From positions 26,832 to 90,831 of the forward strand of contig JAIPIK010000001.1 in NCBI GenBank assembly GCA_021734745.1: a stretch of DNA of 64,000 nt, written 5' to 3'. Shown piece after piece: positions 40,731-49,514 of the stretch. This stretch comes from Candidatus Altimarinota bacterium. GTDB lineage: Bacteria; Patescibacteriota; Minisyncoccia; Phycocordibacterales; UBA5272. The notes under the pieces were generated by a model. That model was not told where the DNA came from, ran no database searches, and saw only the letters and a list, made by a program, of their open reading frames with translations. How positions within the stretch are numbered: position 1 is the stretch's first letter; each line of letters begins with the position of its first letter. A program made the position numbers and the translations under genes.

Positions 40731-42767
40731 ATGTCAAGCAATAGTAAGAGAGAAGAAGGAAAATTTATTTTAAAAGGATTTATTCCAGCAGGCGATCAAC
40801 CGAAGGCAATTTCGCATTTGGTAAAAGGTCTTGAAAAAGGAATGAAAAGACAGACTCTACTCGGTGCGACAGGAACAGGTAAAACATTCACTATTGCAAA
40901 TGTCATAGCGCAAGTGCAACGACCGACTCTTGTTATTGCTCATAATAAAACTTTAGCAGCTCAACTCGCTCAAGAATTCCGTACATTTTTCCCAGATGCA
41001 GCTGTTCATTATTTCGTATCATATTATGATTATTATCAACCAGAAGCATATATGCCCGTTACCGATACATATATAGAAAAAGACGCACAGATAAATGAGG
41101 AGATTGATAGATTACGTCATGCATCAACCCAAGCACTACTTACTCGTAAAGATACAATTATTGTTGCATCTGTGTCATGTATATATGGACTCGGTTCCCC
41201 GAAGGATTATGAAAGAGAAAATATTAAATTATCTGTTGGAGATAAGACTTCAAAAGTTGAACTTATGAAAAGATTTGTTGGTGTTCAATATGAACGTACA
41301 ACAGCAGATCTTTCTCCAGGAACATTTCGTGCACTAGGTAATAGAATTGATGTTATGCCGATATCAGAAACAGTCATGCTTCAAATAGAAATAGCAGGAG
41401 GAAATATATCACATATGCAAATAGTTGACCCAGTGTCGATGAAATTACTTAAGGTTGTAGATAATTATTTTATTTTCCCAGCAAAACATTTTATTTCTGA
41501 TGTGCCGACCCGTGAGAGGGCTGTGAAAACTATTGAGGTAGAATTAAAATCTCGACTCAAAGAATTTGATGATAGTGGAAAGATATTAGAAGCAGAAAGA
41601 ATAAAAAGACGCACTCGTTATGATGTAGCTATGATAAAAGAAGTTGGTTTTTGTCAGGGAATAGAAAATTATTCAAGACATTTATCAGGAAAGGAACCAG
41701 GGGTTGCGCCTGATACTCTTCTTGAATATTTTCCACACAATAAAAAAGGTGAGCCAGAATTTCTAACAATCATTGATGAGTCGCACGTAACACTTCCACA
41801 ATTACACGGCATGTATGCAGGGGATCAGTCACGAAAGAATACTCTTGTTGAGTATGGGTTCCGTTTACCTTCAGCAAAAGATAATAGACCACTAAGGTAC
41901 GAGGAATTTGAAACAAGAATTAATGATGTTATCTATGTAAGTGCAACTCCGAGTATTTATGAAAGAACTGAAAGTGAACAAGTAGTTGAGCAAATCATTC
42001 GTCCCACAGGATTATTAGACCCAAAACTAGAAGTTAGAAAAGTTGGAGCAAGTGGAAAATATAAAGGTCAGGTTCATGACTTCATTGAAGAAGTAATTAA
42101 AGATGTTAAAAGTGGAGGAAGGGTGTTAGTAACAACTTTAACTAAAAAAATGGCAGAATCACTTTCAGAATATTTGAAAGAGCAAGGTGTAAAAGCAGAG
42201 TATGTTCATAGTGATATTAAGACAATGGATAGAATTGCTATTTTAACTAGTTTTCGAAGAGGGAAGTTTGATTGTTTGGTTGGTGTTAACTTACTTCGTG
42301 AAGGACTCGACTTACCTGAGGTTACGCTTATTGGTATTATGGACGCTGATAAAGAAGGTTTTCTTCGCTCAGAAACTTCTCTCATTCAGACAATAGGGCG
42401 TGCTGCGCGTAATTCACGTGGTAGGGTAATTCTTTATGCTGATGTAATGACTGGCTCTATGGAAAGAGCAATTAATGAAACGAATCGTCGTCGTAAAATT
42501 CAAGAAGATTATAATAAAGAACACAATATTACACCGACAACTATTGAAAAGAATATAAAAGATATCACAGAAGAAATGCAGAGTGATCATGCGAAGGCAG
42601 TCAACGCAGAACTAGCAATTGATAAAAAATTATTCGCAAAAAACCCAGATAAATTGATAAAGTTAAAAGAAAAAGCCATGAAAGAAGCCGTTAAGATTCT
42701 TGATTTTGAAACGGCGGCGATATTAAGAGATGAGCTAGTTGTATTGAAATCAAAAAATACGATTTAA
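40731..42767 (+). CDS. uvrB: excinuclease ABC subunit B
   Basis: A 678-residue nucleotide-excision-repair helicase-like subunit that verifies DNA damage with UvrA and recruits UvrC. Walker A TLLGATGTGKTFTIANV, the beta-hairpin YYDYYQPEAYMP, LTIIDESHVTLPQL, FRRGKFDCLVGVNLLREGLDLPEV and the C-terminal UVR motif (EAVKILDFETAAILRDELVVLK) are complete. UvrA and UvrC are not in this window. The cupin-like gene starts two bases after the stop. Confidence 0.97.
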   Translation: MSSNSKREEGKFILKGFIPAGDQPKAISHLVKGLEKGMKRQTLLGATGTGKTFTIANVIAQVQRPTLVIAHNKTLAAQLAQEFRTFFPDAAVHYFVSYYDYYQPEAYMPVTDTYIEKDAQINEEIDRLRHASTQALLTRKDTIIVASVSCIYGLGSPKDYERENIKLSVGDKTSKVELMKRFVGVQYERTTADLSPGTFRALGNRIDVMPISETVMLQIEIAGGNISHMQIVDPVSMKLLKVVDNYFIFPAKHFISDVPTRERAVKTIEVELKSRLKEFDDSGKILEAERIKRRTRYDVAMIKEVGFCQGIENYSRHLSGKEPGVAPDTLLEYFPHNKKGEPEFLTIIDESHVTLPQLHGMYAGDQSRKNTLVEYGFRLPSAKDNRPLRYEEFETRINDVIYVSATPSIYERTESEQVVEQIIRPTGLLDPKLEVRKVGASGKYKGQVHDFIEEVIKDVKSGGRVLVTTLTKKMAESLSEYLKEQGVKAEYVHSDIKTMDRIAILTSFRRGKFDCLVGVNLLREGLDLPEVTLIGIMDADKEGFLRSETSLIQTIGRAARNSRGRVILYADVMTGSMERAINETNRRRKIQEDYNKEHNITPTTIEKNIKDITEEMQSDHAKAVNAELAIDKKLFAKNPDKLIKLKEKAMKEAVKILDFETAAILRDELVVLKSKNTI

Positions 42768-42769
42768 TT

Positions 42770-43291
42770 ATGTTGAGAGAATATAATCATTTACCAGGTT
42801 TTTTGTTAAGATGGACACTTTTTAAGTTTGGAAGACTTCATATTAGACTACACCATATTATTGCGACTGATGGAACTCCATTTTTACATACTCACCCATT
42901 TTCTTACATATCAATTATTTATAAGGGAGGGTATACAGAAAGCATACTAAAAGATGAAAAATTGATTACAGTAGATAATAGTACCGGCTCTATAGTTATT
43001 CGTAGTTCTATGACTCCACATAGAATAACAAAATTACATGGGGATATTTGTAAAACAATCTTTATTACATTGTCTTCTAATACATGGAAGCTTATAACTC
43101 ATGAAGATATAGTGATACCTAGTACTTATAAAACTCCAAAGTCTTCAGGAGTATATAAAAGAATTATTAACAATAATGAAGTTTATGCAAAATTTGATAA
43201 GTTTTGGTATTCCTCTAAAGATAATGTAAAAGATGCAATGAAAAGTGATAACCCAAGCATATATCAATGTGATAATTGGAAAGAGTTGTAA
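42770..43291 (+). CDS. cupin-like protein, unknown
   Basis: A 173-residue protein whose central part (HHIIATDGTPFLHTHPFSYISIIYKGGYTES, then TGSIVIRSSMTPHRITKL) has the cupin pattern: HxH near the first strand and a later PHR histidine as possible metal ligands. The C-terminal about 50 residues are outside the cupin core. It is two bases downstream of uvrB and therefore translated with it, though no functional link is obvious. Confidence 0.6.
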   Translation: MLREYNHLPGFLLRWTLFKFGRLHIRLHHIIATDGTPFLHTHPFSYISIIYKGGYTESILKDEKLITVDNSTGSIVIRSSMTPHRITKLHGDICKTIFITLSSNTWKLITHEDIVIPSTYKTPKSSGVYKRIINNNEVYAKFDKFWYSSKDNVKDAMKSDNPSIYQCDNWKEL

Positions 43292-43405
43292 TGATATTCG
43301 CTAGTTGAGACACTTTTTAGTAAATAAAGCATAATATAATAGTGCACATCTATTGACTATTGTCAATATTTTATTGTTTAAAATAAAGGCGTATAATGGT
43401 TAAAT

Positions 43406-43936
43406 ATGAAAAAGAATATAACCATTTTGTTAGGAGCGATAGCAGTGATTGCAGTGTTTTACGTTGGACAGACATTATCAAATGATAGAAAGCAAGCAGA
43501 TGTTTCAGATATTGTGAATGAAATTGCTATGAAGCAATTTACAGGTCAAGTGGTTAGATCTTTTGAAGGAGAGCATGTTTTAGATTATAGTTTGGAAATT
43601 CCAGAGACAGCATCAACTTCAGTTGATATGTACGGTGCACTTATCAGAATTACAGATGATTCAAAGCCATTAGCAACTATGTATATTAGTTATGAGGGTG
43701 CTCGTGGTTATTCTCCAGCTGATTATATTAATAATATTGTTGCGCCACATGTTGCTGTAATAGATATCACTAGTACATCATCAATTGGTTCTTATGAATG
43801 GCAAGAAGCAGAATCAGCGGGGAGTGAGTGGTATATCGCACCAGTTATGGACGGACAGTGGCTTATTGTTGTAGAAAATAAAAAGACTGCACATGATTCA
43901 GTGATGAATATACTAAATAGTATTATGGTTAATTAA
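43406..43936 (+). CDS. membrane-anchored or secreted protein, unknown
   Basis: A 176-residue protein with one N-terminal hydrophobic segment (residues 5-24, ITILLGAIAVIAVFYVGQTL), then an extracytoplasmic domain of mixed beta character (YSLEIPETASTSVDMYGALIRITDD to WYIAPVMDGQWLIVVENKK). No cysteines outside the anchor and no known motif. TATAAT at 43392-43397 ends eight bases before ATG, so its mRNA is probably leaderless. Confidence 0.55.
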   Translation: MKKNITILLGAIAVIAVFYVGQTLSNDRKQADVSDIVNEIAMKQFTGQVVRSFEGEHVLDYSLEIPETASTSVDMYGALIRITDDSKPLATMYISYEGARGYSPADYINNIVAPHVAVIDITSTSSIGSYEWQEAESAGSEWYIAPVMDGQWLIVVENKKTAHDSVMNILNSIMVN

Positions 43937-43955
43937 TTTAATTATTAATTCTTTT

Positions 43956-43992
43956 AAATAAATAGCACCATTCGGTGCTATTTATTTTTGTA
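43956..43992 (+). terminator. terminator of the membrane-anchored gene
   Basis: A 14-bp perfect stem (AAATAAATAGCACC at 43956-43969, loop ATTC, matching arm 43974-43987) followed by TTTTTG. Confidence 0.85.
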
Positions 43993-43997
43993 AAAAA

Positions 43998-44024
43998 CAC
44001 CCCATCAACGAATTGAGAGGGGTG
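43998..44024 (-). terminator. terminator of the secreted small gene, minus strand
   Basis: CACCCC (43998-44003) pairs with GGGGTG (44019-44024); the minus-strand 3' side continues into TTTTTT. Confidence 0.65.
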
Positions 44025-44054
44025 CTGAGTATTAATCAATTATTGTAAGCTACC

Positions 44055-44387
44055 CTATATACGGAGGCATCTATATGATTGTTGTCCTGACAATGAGTTA
44101 GTTACTATTATTAGTCTTGTATTTATTGGACAAGAAATAGAGATGTTTTGGGTAGGTGGTTGTTGTTGAATTATCAGAAAACTTTCTCCTGTTTGGTTCC
44201 CCCATGGTTGCTGGTAGTAATTTTGGTAGACGGGACCAGTGCCATAGTTGAAATACCAACCATTCCCAGTTATTGATAAGTATCCATGTGAACGGTGATG
44301 CCCACGTTGTTCATGTGCCTGCAAATTAATTGGGATTAAAAGCAGAAACATGGTAATTGCAAGGTACAATTTCCTCAGATTTCTCAT
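44055..44387 (-). CDS. small secreted protein, His/Gln/Tyr-rich, unknown
   Basis: A 110-residue protein with a signal peptide (residues 1-24, LYLAITMFLLLIPINLQA) followed by HEQRGHHRSHG, an aromatic stretch (GWYFNYGTGPVYQNYYQQPWG) and a C-terminal part with two cysteines that could pair. The ribosome-binding site is TAGGAG nine bases before ATG. The histidine cluster at the mature N-terminus could bind metal; function not known. Confidence 0.55.
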   Translation of the reverse strand: MRNLRKLYLAITMFLLLIPINLQAHEQRGHHRSHGYLSITGNGWYFNYGTGPVYQNYYQQPWGNQTGESFLIIQQQPPTQNISISCPINTRLIIVTNSLSGQQSYRCLRI

Positions 44388-44481
44388 GATTTTCTCCTAA
44401 AAGTTGAGGTATAATTTCATACTACTCTTTTTACAAAAAACTGCAATCGTACCTTGAAGATAAATATGATAGAGTATTAAT

Positions 44482-45513
44482 ATGAAAAAAGTTTATGTAG
44501 GACTTTCGGGTGGCGTTGATTCATCAGTTTCAGCTCTACTTTTGAAGGAACAAGGATATGATGTAACGGGGGTATTCATCAAAGTCTGGCAACCAGATTT
44601 TATTGAGTGTACATGGAAAGAAGATAGACTAGATGCAATGCGAGTTGCATCTCTACTTGATATTCCATTTATAACACTTGATTTAGAAAAAGAATACAAA
44701 GAAGGAGTAATTGACTATATGATACAAGAGTACAAAGATGGCAGAACCCCAAATCCTGATGTGATGTGTAATAGAGAAGTAAAATTCGGAGCATTTTATA
44801 AATGGGCAAAGAAACAGGATAAAGACGCATGTGTTGCCACAGGACACTATGCTCAAATAGAAAATAATCAACTAAAGAAAAGTGTAGATGAAAACAAAGA
44901 CCAAACATATTTTTTATGGACCCTTACATCAGATATTTTATCTTCAGTTATTTTTCCAATCGGTTCCATACAAAAAAGTGAAGTTCGCCTTTTGGCTGAA
45001 AAGTTTAATCTTCCTGTTGCTTCGAAAAGAGATAGTCAAGGGTTATGTTTTGTGGGGACGATTGATATAAAAACTTTACTTAAAAATTACATTGAAGAAA
45101 AAACAGGTGAAGTAAAAGATGAAAAGGGGGAAGTGATAGGAAAGCACGAAGGGGTAATGTTTTACACAATTGGAGAGCGTCATGGTTTTGTTATTACAAA
45201 AAAAGGAACAGATGATGCTCCGTATTTTGTAATATCAAAAGATTTTAATTCTAATACATTAATCGTATCTAGTCTACCACCCAAAGAAAAACAAGGAGGT
45301 GTTATTTCTGTCACTTCGACCAATTTTACTTCAAAAATAAAAAAAGGAGAGATATATGATGTTCGTGCAAGATACCGCGCACCACTTTCAAAAGTTGAGG
45401 TTATTGATGACAACAATGTAAAAGTTGTAGAAGGGGATATTGTTCAAGCAAAAGGGCAGTCACTCGTGTTCTATGATGGGAATATCTGTATTGGTGGTGG
45501 AATAATTATATAG
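44482..45513 (+). CDS. mnmA: tRNA-specific 2-thiouridylase
   Basis: A 343-residue enzyme thiolating U34 of Lys, Glu and Gln tRNAs. The PP-loop SGGVDSSVSALLL at residues 9-21, the catalytic cysteines in NPDVMCNREVKFG and SQGLCFVG, and the C-terminal beta-barrel domains (MFYTIGERHGF, YDVRARYR) are present. Sulfur would come from the cysteine desulfurase at 27,327. A TATGAT box lies 11 bases before the start. Confidence 0.95.
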   Translation: MKKVYVGLSGGVDSSVSALLLKEQGYDVTGVFIKVWQPDFIECTWKEDRLDAMRVASLLDIPFITLDLEKEYKEGVIDYMIQEYKDGRTPNPDVMCNREVKFGAFYKWAKKQDKDACVATGHYAQIENNQLKKSVDENKDQTYFLWTLTSDILSSVIFPIGSIQKSEVRLLAEKFNLPVASKRDSQGLCFVGTIDIKTLLKNYIEEKTGEVKDEKGEVIGKHEGVMFYTIGERHGFVITKKGTDDAPYFVISKDFNSNTLIVSSLPPKEKQGGVISVTSTNFTSKIKKGEIYDVRARYRAPLSKVEVIDDNNVKVVEGDIVQAKGQSLVFYDGNICIGGGIII

Positions 45514-45520
45514 ATTAAAA

Positions 45521-45546
45521 AAGACGTCCGGCGGGACGTCTTGGTT
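45521..45546 (+). terminator. terminator after mnmA
   Basis: AAGACGTCC (45521-45529), loop GGCG, GGACGTCTT (45534-45542). The following run is short (GGTTT). Confidence 0.7.
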
Positions 45547-45610
45547 TATAAACAATTGATAGCTATTTTGTAGTTTTCAATTGCCTAATTCTATTTTTGT
45601 AGCGGCTGGC

Positions 45611-45724
45611 TCACCGTTTTTGTTTTTTCTTCCCTCGGCCGCGTGTGTGCGCCTGGTTATTTCCGGGGCGCCCACCAGGCTTCTTGGTTTTTTGATCAAC
45701 TTTACTACGTGAATGATTACTCAT
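45611..45724 (-). CDS. very small basic protein (37 residues)
   Basis: A short frame starting MSNHSRSKVDQKTKKPGG and ending RGRGKKKQKR, with 14 Lys or Arg in 37 residues. AGGGAG lies six bases before ATG. Locally the DNA is much more GC-rich than its surroundings (GCGCCCACCAGG, CGGCCGCG), as expected for Arg/Gly/Pro codons under selection. Composition resembles small RNA-binding or ribosome-associated proteins; no family is recognised. Confidence 0.6.
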   Translation of the reverse strand: MSNHSRSKVDQKTKKPGGRPGNNQAHTRGRGKKKQKR

Positions 45725-45851
45725 TACTTCTCCCTATAGTAATATTAGAACACCCAAGCAGAGACTCCTCTACTTGGATTTTATAATACTATCATTATTT
45801 TCTATATTAGCAAATACCGCTTATCAACTTATAGAAAAAATTATATTTAAT

Positions 45852-46649
45852 CTATTTAAGATTATTTAATTCTTTTTCATAAAGTGCTTTGCGTTCTTTT
45901 CTAGTGTCTTCAATTTTTTCTAAATGAGTGAGTAACGTAGACAAAAGTACTTTATATGAAGAGGCATCTCCAAAAGCGATATCTTCACTAAATGGTATAG
46001 ATATGACAGGCTTAGTGCCAAGTATCTTTTCCGCTTCTATTTCAATCGCGGTGTCTCTAACTTTATTAAGAACAAAAATACATGGCGTATTATAAAACTT
46101 TAACATTTGAGAAATTTGTTGAGCAGATTTTATCCCATGTTTTGTTGCCTCTACTACTACTGCTGATGTAAAACCTACAGTAATGCCAGTTCCAACACCG
46201 TCGGTTCCTGCTTTTTCATCAACTACAACAACCTCGGTATCTTTTACTTCTAAGAATGGCAAGTATGTCTTGAGAGGTTGAGTCAATCCATGGCTACAGC
46301 CTTTACCGCGCATCATTTCTTCAGTGTGAGGGCCAGCAACCATCAATCTTAAATTGTTCTCAATGGGGACGCTGTAGCGTTCTGTAATAGCGTCAATTGG
46401 AGATAATGAAAAATATGAACCCTTATCATCATTAACAGAAGAGTATGTATTCATGTGGTCAATAATATCAGTATACCCTTGACTAATATAATTCATTTCA
46501 GATTCTTGCCCTAAGTTATCTGCTAGGTCCATATTATAGTCGGCATCAACCGCAAGAACACTCTTACCACTGTGTAATAAGTGTTTAACAAACAATGTTG
46601 CTAGGGTAGACTTACCGCTTCCTCCTTTTCCTAAAAATCCGATTATCAT
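45852..46649 (-). CDS. CooC/MinD-family P-loop ATPase
   Basis: A 265-residue SIMIBI-class ATPase. The deviant Walker A GKGGSGKST is at residues 7-15, the switch region AVDADYNMDLADNLG resembles CooC/MinD, and VVVVDEKAGTDGVGTG replaces the Walker B of CooC (DTEAG). CooC-type proteins load metals (nickel) into enzymes; others act in partitioning. Here it follows the ZIP transporter by 20 bases on the same strand, so a metal-delivery role is plausible. No CODH or hydrogenase is in the window. Confidence 0.75.
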   Translation of the reverse strand: MIIGFLGKGGSGKSTLATLFVKHLLHSGKSVLAVDADYNMDLADNLGQESEMNYISQGYTDIIDHMNTYSSVNDDKGSYFSLSPIDAITERYSVPIENNLRLMVAGPHTEEMMRGKGCSHGLTQPLKTYLPFLEVKDTEVVVVDEKAGTDGVGTGITVGFTSAVVVEATKHGIKSAQQISQMLKFYNTPCIFVLNKVRDTAIEIEAEKILGTKPVISIPFSEDIAFGDASSYKVLLSTLLTHLEKIEDTRKERKALYEKELNNLK

Positions 46650-46669
46650 AAATGGAATACTAACAAATG

Positions 46670-47353
46670 CTAGTGAGGGTGTCCATGGCCCCCGTCACTA
46701 TCTTTATGTTTCAGGTGGAATTTTATTTCGAGATAAATAATCCAAAGCACTATCGCTCCCAATGAAGATACACTTGCTATTTCTAATAATTGAAATTGTT
46801 CAGGGCTGAAATTGCTACCAAGTATATACACAAGGATTGCCGCAACAGGGGACCCTATTTGGGCAAGTGTTCCATACAATATTGTTTTTCGTACTGATAG
46901 ACCTAAACCTCTAAATATTGCCAAGGTTCCAATTATTTTTGGTAACTCATGAATAATTATTCCTATAGTTGCAGCATAACCAAGAAGTGGACTAACAAGA
47001 TATGTTGCCCCAATAACTGCGCCATCAATAAGTGAATGGAATGCTTCACTAATCATAATTCCTTTTGCTCCACCTACTTCTTTATCATGTGTATGTGTAT
47101 GGCTAAAATGTGAAAGAATGTACAGTGTGATGTAAGCTGTCACCAAAGCAGTCACAATATCAACCCAACTTAGGCCGTTCTTATTTTCAGTGAAAGTATC
47201 GAATACAACAAAACAAAGAAGAAGAAGTCCGATGGATAGAAATAGTAATTTCCAGTTTCCCTTCGAAACATTACCTCTTAATATTAGTGCCAAGAAAGCA
47301 AGTAAAGGAAGAGTGCTCGCACTTAATGCCATTAGAATAAAAGATGTACTCAT
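46670..47353 (-). CDS. ZIP-family divalent metal transporter
   Basis: A 227-residue membrane protein. The His-rich cytoplasmic loop HFSHTHTHDKE precedes helix IV with SEAFHSLIDGAVIG and helix V IGIIIHELPKIIG, the paired metal-binding helices of ZIP transporters. The C-terminus ends HLKHKDSDGGHGHPH, another metal-binding tail. ATG at 47353 is preferred to 47362. It is divergent from the Fur-family gene and controlled presumably through the palindrome at 47379-47411. It imports zinc, iron or manganese; the exact metal is not determined. Confidence 0.85.
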   Translation of the reverse strand: MSTSFILMALSASTLPLLAFLALILRGNVSKGNWKLLFLSIGLLLLCFVVFDTFTENKNGLSWVDIVTALVTAYITLYILSHFSHTHTHDKEVGGAKGIMISEAFHSLIDGAVIGATYLVSPLLGYAATIGIIIHELPKIIGTLAIFRGLGLSVRKTILYGTLAQIGSPVAAILVYILGSNFSPEQFQLLEIASVSSLGAIVLWIIYLEIKFHLKHKDSDGGHGHPH

Positions 47354-47378
47354 AATTAGCATATTATATATTGTATAT

Positions 47379-47411
47379 TTACTTGTTGCAAATCATTTGC
47401 AACAAGTAAAC
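47379..47411. promoter_or_regulatory. 33-bp perfect palindrome, probable Fur/Zur-type operator
   Basis: TTTACTTGTTGCAAAT (47379-47394), central C, and its exact complement (47396-47411). The core TTGCAAATCATTTGCAA has the 8-1-8 shape of Fur-family boxes (Fur, Zur, PerR). It lies between the ZIP transporter and the Fur-family regulator, next to AT-rich -10 elements on both sides. Confidence 0.8.
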
Positions 47412-47476
47412 AACGTGATATTATATTAATATGAATTATTCATTTTACATAATCTGTAGTTCAAAAACTAATAAAC

Positions 47477-47905
47477 ATGGCTAGATATTCAAAAGAAGAT
47501 ATTATCTGTATGATAAAGGAAGCTGATTTGAGAGTTACAACTCATAGAGTTGCAGTGCTTTCATATCTTTCCAAAGTTCGACAGCCGGTAACAGTATATG
47601 AAATCATAGATACACTTCGTAAAAAGCATTCGATTGACCAAGCAACCGTTTATCGTAATTTATCTTCCTTACATGATTCAAAGCTTATTCGTCGCTTAGA
47701 TTTTAACCATGGTCATGCGCATTATGAATTAGAAACAGGCAGAGCGTCACATCAACTTGTGTGTAGCAATTGCGAAACAATTGAAAAAATTGAGGGAGTG
47801 CCAGCTGATGATGTGATAAAGAAGATGCTTAAAAAAAGTAAACAGTTCAAAAATGTAACCACCCATTCTGTGGAAATATACGGACTGTGTAAAAATTGTT
47901 TATAA
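47477..47905 (+). CDS. Fur-family metal-dependent regulator
   Basis: A 142-residue repressor. Winged-helix DNA-binding domain ADLRVTTHRVAVLSYLSKVRQPVTVYEIID to DQATVYRNLSSL, then the dimer/metal domain with NHGHAHYELETGRASHQLVCSNC and the second zinc pair CKNC at the C-terminus. Both CxxC pairs make the structural zinc site. Whether it is Fur, Zur or PerR cannot be decided by eye; the gene context (ZIP transporter) favours Zur. It probably binds the palindrome 66 bases upstream and so controls itself. Confidence 0.88.
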   Translation: MARYSKEDIICMIKEADLRVTTHRVAVLSYLSKVRQPVTVYEIIDTLRKKHSIDQATVYRNLSSLHDSKLIRRLDFNHGHAHYELETGRASHQLVCSNCETIEKIEGVPADDVIKKMLKKSKQFKNVTTHSVEIYGLCKNCL

Positions 47906-47953
47906 AAAATACAAAAATATATTTTTATAAAATAATATAAAATAAATCAAAAA

Positions 47954-47980
47954 AGCAGCTACTTTATAAGTAGCTGCTTC
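47954..47980. terminator. bidirectional terminator after the Fur-family gene
   Basis: AAGCAGCTAC (47954-47963), loop TTTATAA, GTAGCTGCTT (47971-47980), with an A-run before giving a T-run for the convergent gene. Confidence 0.75.
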
Positions 47981-47999
47981 GTATTTGGAGAAAAAAACT

Positions 48000-48377
48000 T
48001 CAAACGACTGCGTCAAACCTTGCAACACCACCCGGATAAATTTCATAGTTCGGGTCTTTAAAGTATCTTGTGTTGACGGTTTTTATCCATTTTTTGAACG
48101 CTGCCCTTGCGTCATTGTTCCTTGCCATAAATGACCTGATTTGACCACCAGGCAACCTGACTGCAAAGCCTGTAAAATCGGCCTCATCTCGATAACACTC
48201 AAAGGTTCCTCGAACAATTTGTTTACTATTGATCGCCTTTCGCCCAATTTTTCCTACTTGTAAATACAGGCCAGTACTACTTTCGATTGCTGCACGAAGG
48301 ACGACTTCTGGTTTATTGAGAATGTCGTTAGATTTTACTTTTAAGGAAGACTCTTCTTCAATCATTACTTGATCCAT
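48000..48377 (-). CDS. small soluble protein, unknown
   Basis: A 125-residue protein starting MDQVMIEEESSLKVKSND; an upstream TTG at 48404 is possible but ATG at 48377 has a GTGAGAAAA purine stretch before it. The middle is predicted beta-rich (LRAAIESSTGLYLQVGKIGRKA, GTFECYRDEADFTGFAVRLPGGQIRSFMARN). A single cysteine, no motif. No family recognised. Confidence 0.5.
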   Translation of the reverse strand: MDQVMIEEESSLKVKSNDILNKPEVVLRAAIESSTGLYLQVGKIGRKAINSKQIVRGTFECYRDEADFTGFAVRLPGGQIRSFMARNNDARAAFKKWIKTVNTRYFKDPNYEIYPGGVARFDAVV

Positions 48378-48532
48378 GGCTTTTCTCACTTTTTTAATGT
48401 ACAACTCTGTAGGCGTTAACCTACTCCCTTTTTTGTAAACACATAATATATGATTACTTCATAATACTATAACGTTATACGGCTTTTGTAAAGAGGACAG
48501 TATTGTTTATTGTAATTGATCGATATCAATAC

Positions 48533-48561
48533 ATAAGCGACACCTTTTTGGTGTCGCTTAT
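48533..48561. terminator. bidirectional terminator
   Basis: ATAAGCGACACC (48533-48544), loop TTTTT, GGTGTCGCTTAT (48550-48561), a 12-bp perfect stem upstream of the 3' end of the DsbA-like gene. The rest of the spacer 48405-48598 holds no gene. Confidence 0.7.
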
Positions 48562-48598
48562 CTATTAACAAAATTATTTTAGATTAAATTAAATAATT

Positions 48599-49441
48599 TT
48601 AATTTAATGCTTGGTCAATAGCTGCTTCGAAATATTCAACAGATTGAGCCCCGTCTATCATAGTAACCACATCGTACCCTTTACGTGTTTTAATGAGAAC
48701 ATAAGTTGAAGGTGTTCCTTGTACACCAGCGGTTACTCCATCTTTCATTGATTCCTCTACATTTTTTGCAGTTTGCCCAGTATTCATACATGAAGAAAAT
48801 TTTTCATTATCTAATCCAATTTTTTTTGCGATTAATTCTTTACCGTTTTGTGGTAATGGTTGGAATTGAAGAGTATTAGGGTTTTGCGTGCTAAATTTTT
48901 CTCCATAAAGCGCATCTACGTAACTCCTCAATGCTTTACCACCTCCAATTGTCCCTGCGCAAGCAATAGCTCGTGACTCGTCAAACGCTTTTGGATGTAT
49001 GCTGACCAAAGGAAAATGTCTATAAACAAAAGTAACTCTGTCGTCATACTTATCATGAAGCTGCTTCATTGTTGGGTAAAGTTTTACGCAGAACGGACAC
49101 TCAGGATCTGAATATTCAACAACAATAACCTTACTATCTACTTTGCCCGTGACATAATCTGTGCTATCTATACTTCTGCCAGCGAATTGCTTATTTTTTT
49201 CAGCAGTACTTCCACCGTTTGTAATAGATCCATAACTAACAAGACCAAGAGATATTATTATTGATGCAATAATAATAGCTACTGGGGTAGTTAGTATAAA
49301 ACCAGATTTTGAGCCTTTATGATGTGATGTTGAATGTGCATCGTGTGAGACTACGTCTAAAGTTTCAACTGTTAGTGGACCTTCTTCTCTGTATTCTTCT
49401 ACGATCTCATTTTCCTTACCGTGATGATTATGTTCTTTCAT
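48599..49441 (-). CDS. membrane-anchored DsbA-like thiol oxidoreductase
   Basis: A 280-residue protein with an N-terminal cytoplasmic His-rich stretch, one transmembrane helix (about residues 46-70, GFILTTPVAIIIASIIISLGLVSYGS) and an extracytoplasmic thioredoxin fold: VVEYSDPECPFCVKLYPTMKQL with the CPFC active site, an inserted helical domain, and the cis-proline loop GVQGTPSTYVLI. It would introduce disulfides into exported proteins such as the cysteine-bearing pilin tail. Starts MKEHNHHGKENE at 49441. Confidence 0.88.
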   Translation of the reverse strand: MKEHNHHGKENEIVEEYREEGPLTVETLDVVSHDAHSTSHHKGSKSGFILTTPVAIIIASIIISLGLVSYGSITNGGSTAEKNKQFAGRSIDSTDYVTGKVDSKVIVVEYSDPECPFCVKLYPTMKQLHDKYDDRVTFVYRHFPLVSIHPKAFDESRAIACAGTIGGGKALRSYVDALYGEKFSTQNPNTLQFQPLPQNGKELIAKKIGLDNEKFSSCMNTGQTAKNVEESMKDGVTAGVQGTPSTYVLIKTRKGYDVVTMIDGAQSVEYFEAAIDQALN

Positions 49442-49514
49442 ATTTAAATTTTTTAGTCTTAAGTTGCAATGACTTTATTAATATTTGGTTTATACTGTAT
49501 TACAAGAGTATATC

